Made by a program: the position numbers and the translations under genes
DNA from: Boswellia sacra
Lineage: Eukaryota; Streptophyta; Magnoliopsida; Sapindales; Burseraceae
NCBI GenBank assembly: GCA_013180625.2
Contig: SNVD02006049.1
Coordinates: forward strand, 172,984-236,983
DNA length: 64,000 bases
Direction of reading: 5' to 3'
Notes under the pieces: generated by a model
Databases searched by the model: none
What the model saw: the letters and a program-made list of their open reading frames with translations, nothing else
Told to the model about the DNA's origin: nothing
Shown here: positions 23,565-35,701 of the stretch, in pieces
Numbering within the stretch: position 1 is the first letter of the stretch
How the letters are laid out: every line of letters begins with the position of its first letter

Positions 23565-24172
23565 TGTTTATAAGCTAGATAACAATTGTCCACAATATTT
23601 TGACCCAAGAATTGATTGGATACAATTATTTGTTCATGAAGATAAAAGATGAAAGAAAACTTAACAAAAACATGTTTCATCAAACAATAATACTAGACTT
23701 ACAACCTTTATACAACATAAACTCTACAACTTGATGTGACAGTCTAAGTAGTAAAATTCTATTAAAGATATAACTTCTCTCATTCATTTGTTTCCTCCTC
23801 TAGTACATTCTATTAGCCTAAGTGACTACCACATTAGATTGTAGAGTTTAGGTTGTATGAATGTTATAAGTGTAACATACTCTTCATCAAAATGGCTTAA
23901 AAAACAATTTTACATTATTCAAAATTTAGTATAAAATCTGATAATAAAAAGAAAAAATATATATATTCTTTTTTTTGCCGTTATTAAAAAATTGTGAGGA
24001 TATAACTCATATTTGTTTATAGTATCAAATTAATTATTTTAGAAATTATTTTCAGATCATAAACTAAATTCCCAAAATTTACCCTAAAAATTTAATACCA
24101 CTAAAAGGATTGGAAAATCGTCAATGGATTTTTATTTTTATTTTTGTTTTAGACAAAATGATAAACACTATC
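23565..24172. other. AT-rich intergenic DNA, nothing recognised
   Basis: No open frame, RNA gene or repeat stood out. A CATCT copy at 24173-24177 begins the target duplication of the next element. Confidence 0.6.
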
Positions 24173-24177
24173 CATCT

Positions 24178-25026
24178 TCTAAGTTTAGAAATCATGAATA
24201 CAGTTACATCAGACATACACATATGCAGTTAAATAAAACATAACCAACAGGAAAGTAAAAGTGCATAACAACTTTCAGATGGCTCGGCTATAAACCAGCT
24301 TACATCTATAGGCAGCCAAGCTGTAATTCACTAAGTTATTCAGGCTTACAAACTACTTCGATTTACAGTAGTAAAGAACCCTTTCGTCACTCACTCACCT
24401 TTCTTTGTAACCTATGTTTCCTCCGAGAACTCTAACTCTAGTAACCAACTTTCTAAAACCTTGTTGCACTTCACTACCATCTGTTAAAACCCTTCTTAAC
24501 AGATTACAACTTCCCTTGGTGAATAACTCAAACTCACTCAAGTAATCTACAAACACGTATGAAGACAAGACATAAATGCAAGCTAATAAAATAATAAAGC
24601 ACTCTCAAACAACTCTTAAAACAGCTTGCCAAAAAGTAACTACTACACTTCAATAATGTTAGACTTTATATATTGCGCGTCTAGTTTCTCCTTATTCCAT
24701 AAGAATTCCTTGATTTGCTTCCTAAACCTTCATAGAATGAATTCTAGAAAAGCAAACTGACATTAGGATATTCAATGCATGAATAGGATAATCAACCATT
24801 CCAAAGTTAAGTTAAATAATTTACTTTCCTAATTTTAAAACTAGTTCTAGAAATAAACATCAGTAAAGAGTTTTCTAACTAAAGATAGTTAAATAGGAAA
24901 TATTCAAAACAGTAATATGCAAAACAGTAAACCGATTCAGTTTTCTTGTTTTTCTCAAAAATCGCCAGCATGCCACATAGGCTAACATATGTCAATGACA
25001 TGGCATGATGTGGCATGGTCCTAACA
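24178..25026 (-). repeat. 3' LTR of the SIRE-like element
   Basis: 849 bp. On the element's strand it starts TGTTAGGACCATGCC, directly after the purine tract. Its far end has lost the terminal CA (sequence TCTAAG instead of TGTAAG on the plus strand). Confidence 0.88.
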
Positions 25027-25044
25027 ATCTCCCCCTTTGGCATT

Positions 25045-27184
25045 TTGTGAACAAAACACACAACCAAACTAAATATAAACCTATAGAAAACATGTTATAA
25101 CTGAGGTAGCTGTATAAGATGCAGTAACACATAACCTGTAAATAGAAAACATCAACATACTAAAATATCATTTGTAGTTACTACAAGTTCATCAAAGGAT
25201 CAAAACACATAGAAAACAAATAACAGAAATTAAATAAAGTTCAACAAATAACCAAAGTAAATGGCATCGAGCTATAACAACTTCACGTATCTTTTTCCCT
25301 TTAATGCAAGCAACAGCAAAGATATCAATAACCAAAAATAAAATTTCTCTACTCTTCCTTAATGAAACTACCCCTTTGTACCAAACTTTTATCTACTCCC
25401 TATTTTTTCTTCACAAAGGGCCAAAGCTGGTCACTTTTGATTCCTATAGGATCTCCTTAAAAATCCTTTCCGAAGCTAAGGTTTTCCTCTTCTACAGCAG
25501 TAGTTTTATACCGTGGAGTTGTGAAAGGTGTTTGTTGCTCGAAATTCTCAAAAGAAGAATATGTAACAACATCAACTATTTCTTGAATCTATCTTGCTAT
25601 CTTTTTAACACTAGTCTCAGGTTTATCAGACATAATAAGCAAGGATTCAGTAACTTCGGCTTGAGTCATATTAGCATCAAGATTAACATCAGTAGCTGTA
25701 ATAGAAATGACTACTTGACTTGGAATATAAGAAGATTGAGGTACTGCAGGTGGAGAATCATCAGACTTATCAGTAGAATCAGTTGAAGATTCCTTGTGAG
25801 TTGAATGCTCATGTGCTGAATGTGGTTCAGGTTTAGTCAGTGGAATATCTTAAGTTGATGGTGGATCAGGATGTGCAGGGGACTGCTCTATTGTAGCATT
25901 ATGAGGAACCTTAGGATCAAGATCAGCTTGATTAGGTTCAGGTTCCTTTGTAGCTAAACAAGATGGCAGAAATACAGGTTCTTGTTTGATCAGCAAATTA
26001 AACAAAGTTTGAATCTTATCTTCTTAGCTTCTTGCTTTGTGATCAAATTCTGTTGATTAGCAAGAATCAACTGCTGTTGCTACAAAATAGAATAAATATC
26101 AGTAGCAACTATAAGTAAAGATTTCTACATTTCTTTCATTGAAGCCTTGTTGGTCACTTTAGGCTTCTTGATAGGAATTTGAACTTCCTTTTCTTCTTCC
26201 TTATTGACCTTATCATCCTTAACATCCTCATCATCAGCAGCCTACTTTGACTTCCCTTTTATTCTATTCATAAAACCAACAGTAATAGGTAGCTCTAATG
26301 CTTCAACCATTTCATGAGAACCAAGTTGAACACCATTCCTCATTAAAATTCCTATAATCAAACAAGGATAAGGGTCTAAGAGAATGGTTCTTGGTAATAG
26401 AAATGATGTAATCATACATCTATTTTCCTAAGTTAATCTTTTTCTCTAAACCAAAACAATACAAAAATTCAACCTTATCAACACTAATAGTTGTTTCGTA
26501 AGTTGAAGGTGTCCAATCATACCTAGCTATCTTGTTAAACAATCTATACTTATGTATTAACAAGGTTTGCAGAATCTGATTTTTCACTTTTCTTTTTCTA
26601 CTAGTTAATTCCTTTACAATCACATTCATGGCCATTGTCACACTATCAATTGATCATATTTGGTGAGAAGTGTATTTTTTTCCTCTACAATGCACAGTGT
26701 GGTACCTAATGAGACTAGAATCATTGATCTGGTCCTCAATATTAGCAAAAAATTCCTAAATTAAAGCAAAAACATAGAGTTGAAAATTGGTTACCGATTT
26801 TACCTAGCTCTTTTTTTGTAAAATTTCTTCAAGATTGTATTAAGCAAAGCATTGAATCTTAACAAACCTCTCCTTGAGAATCTTACGAAAAGAGATGTGA
26901 TCATCAAACCTCCGTTTGGCTTCAACAATTCCGAACTTGTCATGAAGAGGATGAAAATCAAGTAACTGATTCACTAGTACATCAACGTTAACGCTCTCAA
27001 CCAAGTCTTTGTTTTCATCGAATTGTGAACTGGATTCTTATTAAGAATCCTGAGAAGCATTGTCTTCTGGATTTGCAACTTGAGTTGCATGTGCAAGAGA
27101 CTTCTCTAGTGGTATCTCAGATGACAAAGGTTCCTCCTCAGTTGGTTGAGTCCATCTCAACTGCGATCTTAGCTTGGGAGCCAT
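25045..27184 (-). pseudogene. Third ORF of the SIRE-like element (env position), degenerate
   Basis: On the minus strand an ATG at 27184 opens MAPKLRSQLRWTQPTEEEP. Later readable parts include LLDFHPLHDKFGIVEAKRRF (about 26930), a 73-codon open part (26420-26641) and DPYPCLIIGILMRNGVQLG (about 26350). An acidic/basic-rich stretch (DDEDVKDDKVNKEEEKE) and a Thr/Ser/Pro-rich tail follow. It sits where SIRE-type elements carry an env-like ORF. I see no clear membrane segment, so env identity is not shown. Some blocks recall the plant-transposon-protein domain of retrotransposon proteins, which is inference. Many stops are present. Confidence 0.45.
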
Positions 27185-27829
27185 TCTTGAAAGCTAAAAT
27201 CTCATATATAATGAACCCTAGCATAGCTTTTGGAGACTATCTTTGGACTTGTTAGCAACGAGAATGAAACAGGAAATATGAAAGGTTTTTAACCAAAATC
27301 ACTAACAAGATTTAGGATAACAAAATTACAATCTCCCTTTTAATATTTGATTTTTGAATTTCAAATATTTGTTACGCTTATCATTATTAATCACATTAAT
27401 ATGTACTAATAAGCTTGATTAAAAACTATGTACTCCTGCCACTTGTACAAAATCTCAATTTTCAAATCTATTAAGACTGACATGGCTTCCTAGGACACTT
27501 AGACAAATAACAAGGATTTCAAAATTTGACTTAAATAAAAATTTAACACATGTTCGCACAAGTATATAAATGTAATTGAACATAATTAAAATGGATGTGA
27601 CTGTAATATCTTAACATCATATGGTTCTTCTTAATGTGTTATACTTTTAGAGCTGAATTACACTTATTAATTCAATCCAATTGATGTCTGATTTTTTTTT
27701 TCTAATTTGAACAACACATACCCAAATTCCATTTGAGTGGTCAACTTTAGCATATCTCCAAAACACACAAAGATTATCTTAATGGTTTTAGGCAAAATAC
27801 AATAGCTTCACACATATATAGTGGTAGCT

Positions 27830-28800
27830 ATAACCTATAGAACATGAATTTGTGTCTTTAGAAAACCAAATTCTAAAATCTGTTGTTCCATGAATATACC
27901 TGATAATTCTTTTGACTATAGCAACGTGTTGTTCTTTTGGAATGATTGGAAACGGGCACACAAACTAACACTGAAGCTGATATCAGGTTTGCTCACTGTG
28001 AGATACAAGAGACTTCCAATTATGCTTCTGTACAGAATTGGATCCATGTCATTACCTACATTATTTCTTAAAAATTTGAGATTAGTAGCAATATATGTTC
28101 TCATTGGTTTAGCTTTGTCCATTTCAAACTTCATTACCAAGTTTTTAGCATACTTCGTTTGTGAAATAAAAATTCCATCATAAAGTTGCTTAGCTTGGAG
28201 ACCTAGAATGAAAGTAAGCTCACCTACCATACTCATCTCAAATTCACCCTTCATAAGCTTAACAAACTCATTAGTTTTGTTTTCTTGAGTAGAACCAAAC
28301 ATAATGTCATCAACATAAATTTGAGCCACAATGATATAACTAGAAGCATGTTTTATGAACAAAGTTATCATTACTCCCTTTAGTATATCCTTCAGAAGAA
28401 GAAAGGTTATTGACCTCTCATAACAAGCTCTTGAAGCTTGTTTCAACCCATATAATGCCTTTTTCAGTTTATACACATAAGTTGGATGTTTTAGATCCAC
28501 AAAACCCTTTGGTTGCTCAACAAAAGCTTTTAATTAAGGATGCCATTCAAAAAAGCTATTTTAACATCCATTTGATAAAGCTTAAAGTTGAGTAAACAAG
28601 CAATAGTCTGATTGATTCTAGCCTAGCTATTGGTGCAAAAGTCTTATCAAAATCAATTCCCTCAATTTGAGTATAACCTTGAGTAACTAGCCTAGCTTTT
28701 TTTCTGACCACTTGACCATTTTCATCACTCTTGTTTCTAAAAATTCATTTAATTTCTATCACATTTGAGTTTCCAGGCCTAGGAACTAACATCCACACAT
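27830..28800 (-). pseudogene. Copia reverse transcriptase of the SIRE-like element
   Basis: The upstream part (28500-28740) reads [20 protein letters not shown] and TFAPIARI. The open 194-codon part (27916-28500) reads YKLKKALYGLKQASRACYE, then the catalytic YVDDIMFGS, then GELTFILGLQAKQL and YRSIIGSLLYLTVSKPDI. The frame continues to VKRIIRYIHGT near 27880. The downstream RNase H (a YSDADWAG-type motif) is not found: similarity stops near 27830 and 27300-27800 is non-coding. The catalytic box is intact although the frame is broken at the N-terminal side. Confidence 0.85.
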
Positions 28801-29153
28801 CATTCCTTTCAAATTGACTAAGCTGTTCTTGTTTTCTTGAATCCAAGCATTACCTTTAAGAGCTTCATTGACATTTTTGGGTTCAATGAAAGAAACATAA
28901 CAAGTAAAACTCAACTAATTTTTCAACTTACTCCTTGTTTTCATACCTCTTTCAAGGCTTTCAATGACTGAGGTAGTGGGATATGCCTCTTGAATTCAGG
29001 TTTGGGGGTCTTTGTTGTTGGAATCATTCCTCAATTCTTTTTTGCTTAATTTTGTGCTATTAGACATAGTAGTTCTGTCTGTCCTAACTTCACTGGTTTC
29101 TTCGGATATGACTGGAACTATCAGTTCAGTAATTTCTGGATTTTTTCCATCAT

Positions 29154-29891
29154 CTAATTTGAAAAGCTTTCTATAATTTCTTCCTGTGAAAATTCTACAA
29201 AATCATTAAGATCATCAAATACAACATTAGAGGAATCCATTATTGTTTCAATTCTTAAATCGTATGCCATATAAGCTTTGCTATTTAATGAATAGCCTAA
29301 GAACATCCTATCATCACTCTTTACATCAAATTTACCAAGCTGTTGTCTATCATTGAGTTCATAGCACCTAAAACCAAACACATGGAAGTATTTAATGTTA
29401 GGTTTTATTCGTTCCAATAACTCATTAGGGGTTTGACTTGTTCTAGGCCTTAGAAACACCCTGTTGATGATATAACATATAGTGTTTAAATATTCTGCCC
29501 ATAGCTTTTTTGTGAGCTTCTTATTATTCAGCATCACCCTTGCCATCTCCTGTAATGTTCTATTCTTTCTCTCAACCACTCCATTCTATTCTAGTGTTTT
29601 TGGTGCAAAAAACTCAAGAGTAATACCATAAAGCTTACAAAAGTCTGCATAAATCTCATTCTCAAATTCCTTGCCATGGTCACTTCTAATTCTGACTATC
29701 CTTCCAATGTTTTTATTCTCCTCGGTTTCCAACCTAACACAAAAGTTTCTAAACACTTCAAATGCATCAAATTTCTCTTTAACATAATCAATCCAAGTAT
29801 ATCTGAAATAGTCATCAAAACACACAAACACATACCTTTTGCCTGAAATGCTTTGAACTTGCATTGGACCTATGAGATCCATCTGTAACAA
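29154..29891 (-). pseudogene. Copia integrase of the SIRE-like element
   Basis: The core (29586-29891) begins MLQMDLIGPMQVQSISGKRY with the first catalytic Asp and continues to RIRSDHGKEFENEIYADFC with the second. The next part (29154-29579) begins NGVVERKNRTLQEMARVML with the catalytic Glu, then PNIKYFHVFGFRCYELNDR typical of the C-terminal region. One in-frame TAG (29583-29585) separates them, at a position usually held by Gln before NGVVER. All three acidic residues remain. Confidence 0.88.
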
Positions 29892-30052
29892 TGTGGACTT
29901 TTTATTTGCTTACCTCTTTGACATGGATCACAAACAATATTAGGTTTTTGTTCAAATTTAGGTTTAATCTTTTATTGCTCCAATCTTAGTTAACTAAGTC
30001 TTTGTAATTAATGTGTTTTAGTTTTTTATGCCACAATTCAATGTTAGTCATC

Positions 30053-30400
30053 TTAGCATGCAATGCATTCAGTTTGGTCAGCAAATAACAGTGACCTACT
30101 TCCTTCTAGAATGCAATTCTTTTTAGAATCAAGCACCATCCATTTGTTTTGTGTGAATTCAATAGTGTACTTGTCATCACAAATCTGACTAATACTCAGC
30201 AAATTAGCTTTCAGACCATCAACAAGTAAAACATTATCAAATTCATGCAGGCCATCAACATACAAAGTCTTGTTACCCACTATCTTACTCTTTGCACCAT
30301 CCCTAAAAGTGATTGAGCCACGACTGCAAGTTCTGAAATTTTTCAGAAATTCTTTGTTACTTGTCATATGTCTTGATCAATAATCACTACCAATGTACCA
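30053..30400 (-). pseudogene. Copia protease/GAG-pre-integrase junction
   Basis: The reading begins near 30398 with WYIGSDY-stop-SRHMTS, corresponding to the WYLDSGCSRHMTG protease site. The DSG triad is therefore lost. The open part (30053-30367) continues MTSNKEFLKNFRTCSRGSIT, GAKSKIVGNKTLYVDGL and LKANLLSISQICDDKYTIEF, the standard block between protease and integrase. The nested gag-only element lies directly upstream (30457-32990), so gag and protease are physically separated. Confidence 0.8.
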
Positions 30401-30456
30401 AGAGTCATTAGTAGAAGCATTAAGAACAGTTAGTGAAATATTACATCTAGTAACCT

Positions 30457-30836
30457 TGACGGGGAACCTGTAACAAGAACAAACTAAAATCAAACACTTA
30501 CTCCACAATCACTCATACTCACACACAATCAATTAACAATCAACTGAATTCTTATTTAATATCAAATAATCAATGTCTGAATAATAATGTCTAACAAAAT
30601 AATAATGAAACCCTATATTTATACTAATCAAGACATATTGGAATTTGAGTTAAATTAGAAAGTCAAAATTCCTAAACTAACAATTTAGGTTTGAATCAAA
30701 TTAAGAAAAGTCAAGATCCCTAATTTGAGTCAAAATCCCTAAACTGATAATTTCCCAAATTAAATAAACCTTAATCAAATAAATACTAAAAGACTATATT
30801 AACCCTAATAGTAAAATAACCCATGCTACATCAATT
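30457..30836 (-). repeat. 3' LTR of the gag-only element
   Basis: 380 bp. On the element's strand it begins TGATGTAGCATGGGTTA, similar to the TGATGTAGGACATAT start of the element at 20758. It contains several AGGGATTTTGACT-like repeats, also shared with that family. Confidence 0.9.
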
Positions 30837-30849
30837 CTCCCACTTAGAA

Positions 30850-32366
30850 AACTCGACTCCTGGCGAGTTGCTCAAGGTGGATGTTGCCAAAACACGATAA
30901 AACACCAAGTCTTGTCTTCCATAAATATAGGAATGTCGTCAATCCAAGTTTGCACTTCACGATAGTCCAAAAACATAGACACTAATGGTTGAATACAAAG
31001 CAATATTGCATTGATCGATGTCAATGTTAGTGAAGAAGTAATCAACATCATAGGAGACGTCAGAATAGAGACAAGCATGCCTTGGTTTGAGCATTTATCC
31101 AACACAGTAGAGACTTCCAAGAAATTAATTTTAGTATTAGACTTGGAAATAACTTCTTGAAGTAGTTTTGGAGACTCAAAATTTTTTTCTTCATGAGATA
31201 ATTCAACTTCAATCTTTAGTATGGCAACTTCAACTTCATTCTTTGTTGTGGAGACTTCTTTTTTTGACAGATGGATGTTTTCAATTGGCTTCTCATCAAC
31301 CACTGGCACAACTTCAATAGGATGCTCTCTAACCTTGAAATCTTCAACATGTATAGGCTCAATTTCACCTATAAGCTCTTCCTCAATAAGACTCTCTTCA
31401 ATCTTGTCTTCAACATCATTAGCTTAAATCTCAACCTCATGATCATCTTCACTTTGGAACTTCATTATTCATAGCTACTTTTTCAATATCTTTCTCAACA
31501 TCTTCTCTTGCACATGAAACTTTATCTTCTATAAGTTCACACTTGATAGGTTGGACTTTCTCACTAGGATGTGGGGTAAAGATAGAAGAAGGACCACTTT
31601 GGAAAGGTGATTGAGTGATAATAGGTAAGTTCTTACAAAGCTTATGGTTTTGGCCAATTAATCTATCTAATCGATCCAAATCAATTTTTCAATCACAATA
31701 CTCATGATTTTGAGATCGATAACTTACCACTTTTTTATCTTTAGACATATATCTAGGCCTAAGATGTGAAGGTATAAAAGTATCAATTACCAAACGTTTC
31801 ATCTCGTCCCATGTTGGAAGTTCTCCTGTTTTTCCTGGATGTTTACGCTTAACCATCCACCATTCAAAAGCAAAATCGCTCAGTTGGGTTGCACCACAAT
31901 CAACCATCATATCTTCTAGAAGATCTACATCATAAAAATATCGCTCCAAGTTATCAAACTAGTGAAGAATCCCTTTAACATGATAACGAAAGTCAGAGAA
32001 AATAATTTTTACATAAGGACGGCAACAAATTCCCATGGAAATCTAAGCGTTTATTGAAAGCAATCTCATGTTTCTTACATTCATAGTTACTTTGATAACC
32101 CCAATAAGCCATTAGGATTAAACTGCAAAAGTCAGAGGTATGGAAGACTGCACAAAAATGTGTTGAACTGCAAATTCTGAGACATTAGAGGACTCCAGTA
32201 ACTCTTCAAAGGTTTGGGGGCTGACTGATATTATCCAGGCAAGCCTAAAATCTGATTTTTTGAGTTTTGAACACTTTCTGGTAGGAATTAGCAATCGGCA
32301 AAGAAGAGAAAGTTGACGGGGAGGGGCCAATCTATCACTTGGTGGTGGAGGTGAGACACCACTCAC
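30850..32366 (-). pseudogene. Gag-like coding region of the TR-GAG element
   Basis: The frame is broken into several open parts. 32118-32366 is a Pro/Ser-rich N-terminal piece. 31689-31949 reads MERYFYDVDLLEDMMVDCGA and FEWWMVKRKHPGKTGELPTW, then DEMKRLVIDTFIPSHLRPRY, which fits the Retrotrans_gag fold (W..F...F pattern). 31449-31679 begins MDRLDRLIGQNHKL. 30872-31309 is an acidic region ending IFMEDKTWCFIVFWQHPP. The downstream element at 20758 also ends with an IVQDKT...VYWQ motif before its purine tract. Stops separate the parts, so this copy is unlikely to make a full gag. Confidence 0.65.
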
Positions 32367-32612
32367 CGGTCGGCGGCGATGAACAGTAATGACAAACAGT
32401 TTTTGGGCATTTTGAAGGGTTTCCGGTGGGATTCTGGTGACGGTGATGAAGAAAAGAATGATGGGGACGACCCGATCTACAAGTTGATGTATTTGGTGAT
32501 GGGCGATGCGTCGGTTGCCGGCGATGAACAGTAGTGAACAGTGACTGTGTGTTTGGGGTTTATGGAATTGAGGATGAATTTTGTGGAACGATGTTAGGCT
32601 CTGATATCAAAT

Positions 32613-32990
32613 TGACGGGGAACTCGTAACAAGAACAAACTAAAATCAAACACTTACTCTACAATTACTCACACTCACACACAATCAACCAACAATCAAC
32701 TGAATTCTTATTTAATATCAAATAATCAAATTCTGAATAATAATGTCTAACAAAATAATAATGAAACCCTATATTTATACTAATCAAGACATATTGAAAT
32801 TTGAGTCAAATTAGGAAAGTCAAAATCCCTAAACTAACAATTTAGGTTTGAATCAAATTAAGAAAAGTCAAGATCCCTAATTTGAGTCAAAATCGCTAAA
32901 CTGATAATTTTTCAAATTAACTAAACCCTAATCAAATAAATACTAAAAGACTATATTAACCCTAATAGTAAAATAACTCATGCTACATCA
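32613..32990 (-). repeat. 5' LTR of the gag-only element
   Basis: 378 bp, near-identical to 30457-30836. Its low divergence, compared with the more diverged LTRs of the host SIRE-like element, agrees with later insertion. Confidence 0.9.
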
Positions 32991-33141
32991 AACCTGTTTC
33001 GTAACCCATTCCTATTGTGTTTTATGTGACTACCTATACTATTTTTCATTTTGATACAACAAATTATTTACTTTGTAACACCTAGGTCTAATGTAACCTT
33101 TTAACACTATAGAAATAGCAAATGGGAACAAATTTCTAAGC

Positions 33142-34800
33142 CTAACCTAAGTTAGTCACAAAATGAGATAAAGTGCTATGATAAGAGCTCTCAGAGCTTT
33201 GAGCTGAAATGGTTTTACCTTTCTTGCTTGTCTTTGGAGATGAATCTGTACCTTTTGGACTTGAATCAGACTTTTTGCTTGATGCTCTAACAAAGACTAT
33301 TTTTGAAGTTGAGGCTTTGTTGTAATCTTCATACCCTAATCCATGTTTGCTTAAGCTAATCCTCTTTTGAGTTAAAATATCATCAAGCTTCTTGGACCCC
33401 TTGTTGAGATTTTGAATGGTTGCTTCATGTTCTTTCAAGCATTTAGTTTTCTAAACCAGTTCTTGATTCAGATTTTTAATGGTAGATTCAAGTTCAGTAA
33501 CTTTTTCCTCCAAATAGACTTTTTCACAGATCATAATCTCAATTTCTTGCTCAAACTTTTCAACTTTATTTTCTAGCTCTTTATTCTTTAATATTTCAAT
33601 CTCCCATACATGGTGAAGATCATTATATGCTTCTTGCAACTCTTCATAGTAGTTTAGATCAAAGATAGTCCAATTGTCATCTTTCTCTGCTACCTATGCT
33701 TCTATTTGAACTGATTCAATAGTTTCAGACACGACTGACTTTCCCTTATCAAATGTTAACGCTACAAATACAATAAAACTATTCTATTGTTCTTGTTCTT
33801 TAGACCTGCTGTTAGAGTCACTATCACTCTAGGTTGCATTGAGTCCCTTGCCTTTCTTTTTCAAGTTTGCACATTCTGATTTAATGTGTCCAGAACCAGA
33901 ACATTCATAGTATTGAACTTGATTTTTCTTTTCTGGTTCTTTGTTGAATTTTTTAAAATATGTAACAAACTTTAATTCTATCTGTCGTTTGCCTTGATTC
34001 TTCTTTTTGAAATTCTTTTTCAGAAAATTGGTGTAATTTTTTACCATGTAAGCTAGTTGATCTTCATCTTGACTTTCTATCCCAACTTCATAAGTTTCTG
34101 TCTTTGAAGAAAAGGTATTTAATGCAATTGATTTATTCGTCTTCTTTGGCATGACACTAGCTCAAATGTTTGAGGAGATCCCAGCAACTCATCAATCCTT
34201 AGCTCATCAAGATTCTTTATATATGAAAATATTGTTGCCTTAGCCTAAATTTTTTGTAAAGATCTAAGGATCTTTCCAATAATTTGAGAATCTTTATACG
34301 TTTTCCCAATGAGGGCTAAGGCACTTATTACATCACATAATCTTGAATAAAATTCAAAAACATTTTCATTTTCATGCATTCTCATATTTTCAAATTGAGT
34401 AGCAAGCATCATAGTCTTAATTCTTTTGATAGAAGCAGTACCTTCATTCTTGTTCTCAAGTTTCTCCAAAACTTTTTTGGTCGTGGTGCATGAAGATATG
34501 AGACTGAGTGAATGTATGTTGACAGCATTGAAGATGGCATGGATGGCTTTGGCGTTCCATTAGCTTCTTTAAGATCTTGCTTGTTCCGTTCTGCCTTAGG
34601 TTTCTCTTTTGTTTCTTTATAACCATTTACACAAGTAGGTGGACTCTAGCTAGAAACAATTGATCTCCAAACTCTTACATCAATGGACTTCAAGAAAAAC
34701 TTCATCTTAGCCTTCTAATAGCCATAGTTGTCTTCATCAAGTAGTGGTTGATGATTAAACAAACCCCCATTCCTAAGAAAATCGATAGCTTCAAAAGAAA
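33142..34800 (-). pseudogene. Gag region of the SIRE-like element
   Basis: Near 34760 the minus strand reads LLDEDNYGY-stop-KAKMKFFL and then KSIDVRVWRSIVSS, the usual start of this gag class. 34245-34469 gives MLATQFENMRMHENENVFEF and YSRLCDVISALALIGKTY. 33829-34152 ends in a zinc-knuckle-like YYECSGSGHIKSEC whose second Cys is Ser. 33451-33639 is a coiled coil (LENKVEKFEQEIEIMICEKV), and 33142-33438 is Ser/Lys-rich. Frameshifts separate these parts. With the knuckle mutated and the frame broken, it is non-functional. Confidence 0.8.
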
Positions 34801-34844
34801 GCAAGATCAACACAATTCAGTTAGTGTTATATTCTGACACCAAT

Positions 34845-35701
34845 TGTAAGTTTAGAAGCCATAGATGTAATTACGTCAAACACACACATATGCAGTTAAG
34901 TAAAACATAACCAATAGGAAAGTAAAAGTGCACAGCAACTTTTCACTTTTACGTGGCTCCGCTATAAACCAGCCTACATCCACAGGTAGCCAATAAGCTA
35001 CAATTCACTAAGTTATTCGGGCTCACAGACTATTTAAATTTACAGTAGTAGAGAACCCCTCTCTTACTCACTCTCCTTTCTTTGTAACCTACATTCCTTC
35101 CAAAAACTCTAACTCTAGTGAACCAACTTCTTAGAACCTTGCTGCACTTCACTATCCTCTATTAAGACCCTTCTTAATAAATTACAACTTCCCTTGGTGA
35201 ATAACTCAAACTCACTCAAGTAATCTACAAACACTCATGAAGACAAAACATAAACACAAGTTAATAAAACAATAAAACACTCTCAAACAACTCTTAAAAC
35301 AACTTGCCAAAAAGTAACTATTGGACTTCAATAATGTTGGACTTTATATACTGCACATCTAGTTTCTCTTTATTCCATAAGGATTCATTGATTTGCTTCC
35401 TAAACTTGCATAGAACGAATTCTAGGAAAGCAAACTGACATTAGGATATTCAATGCATGAATAAGATAATCAACCATTTCTAAATTTAAGTTAAATAATT
35501 AACTTTCCTAATTTGAAAACTAGTTCTGGAAATAAACATCAGTAAAGAGTTTCCTAACTAAAGACAGTTAAATAGGAAATAACCAAAGTAGGAAATATTC
35601 AAAACAGTAAACTGATTTAGTTTTCTTGTTTTTCTCAAAAATCGCGAACTTAGCATGCGACATAGACTGACACATGTCAATGATGTGGCATCGTCCTAAC
35701 G
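34845..35701 (-). repeat. 5' LTR of the SIRE-like element
   Basis: 857 bp, starting TGTAAGTTTAGAAGCC on the plus strand. Its other end has the terminal A changed to G (CTAACG). It differs from the 3' LTR at many scattered positions and small indels, so insertion is comparatively old. Confidence 0.88.

Larger units (their letters stand above)
30457..32990 (-). mobile_element. Gag-only LTR retrotransposon (TR-GAG type), complete
   Basis: The LTRs are 30457-30836 (380 bp) and 32613-32990 (378 bp), nearly identical, with TG...CA ends. AACCT is duplicated exactly (30452-30456, 32991-32995). On the minus strand the primer site TTGATATCAGAGCC (32597-32610) follows the 5' LTR, and a purine tract (AAGTGGGAGAAT, 30837-30848) precedes the 3' LTR. 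The interior has a gag-like domain but no protease, RT or integrase, which is the definition of TR-GAG elements. It inserted between gag and protease of the older SIRE-like element. Confidence 0.92.
24178..35701 (-). mobile_element. Ty1/copia retrotransposon, SIRE-like layout, with nested insertion
   Basis: Two ~850-bp direct LTRs (24178-25026, 34845-35701) flank the element, and CATCT is repeated exactly outside them (24173-24177, 35702-35706). On the minus strand the order is LTR, primer site (TGGTGTCAGAATA, just inside 34845), gag, protease region, integrase, RT, an extra ORF, purine tract (GCCAAAGGGGGAGAT, 25027-25041) and LTR. Subtracting the 2.5-kb nested element leaves about 9 kb, long for copia and typical of SIRE/Maximus elements with a third, env-position ORF. 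All genes carry stops or frameshifts. Confidence 0.9.

Noticed and set aside
25304..25786. 160-codon plus-strand frame
   Set aside because: It runs against the strand of the SIRE-like element and looks like the complement of its degenerate third ORF. No domain is recognised.
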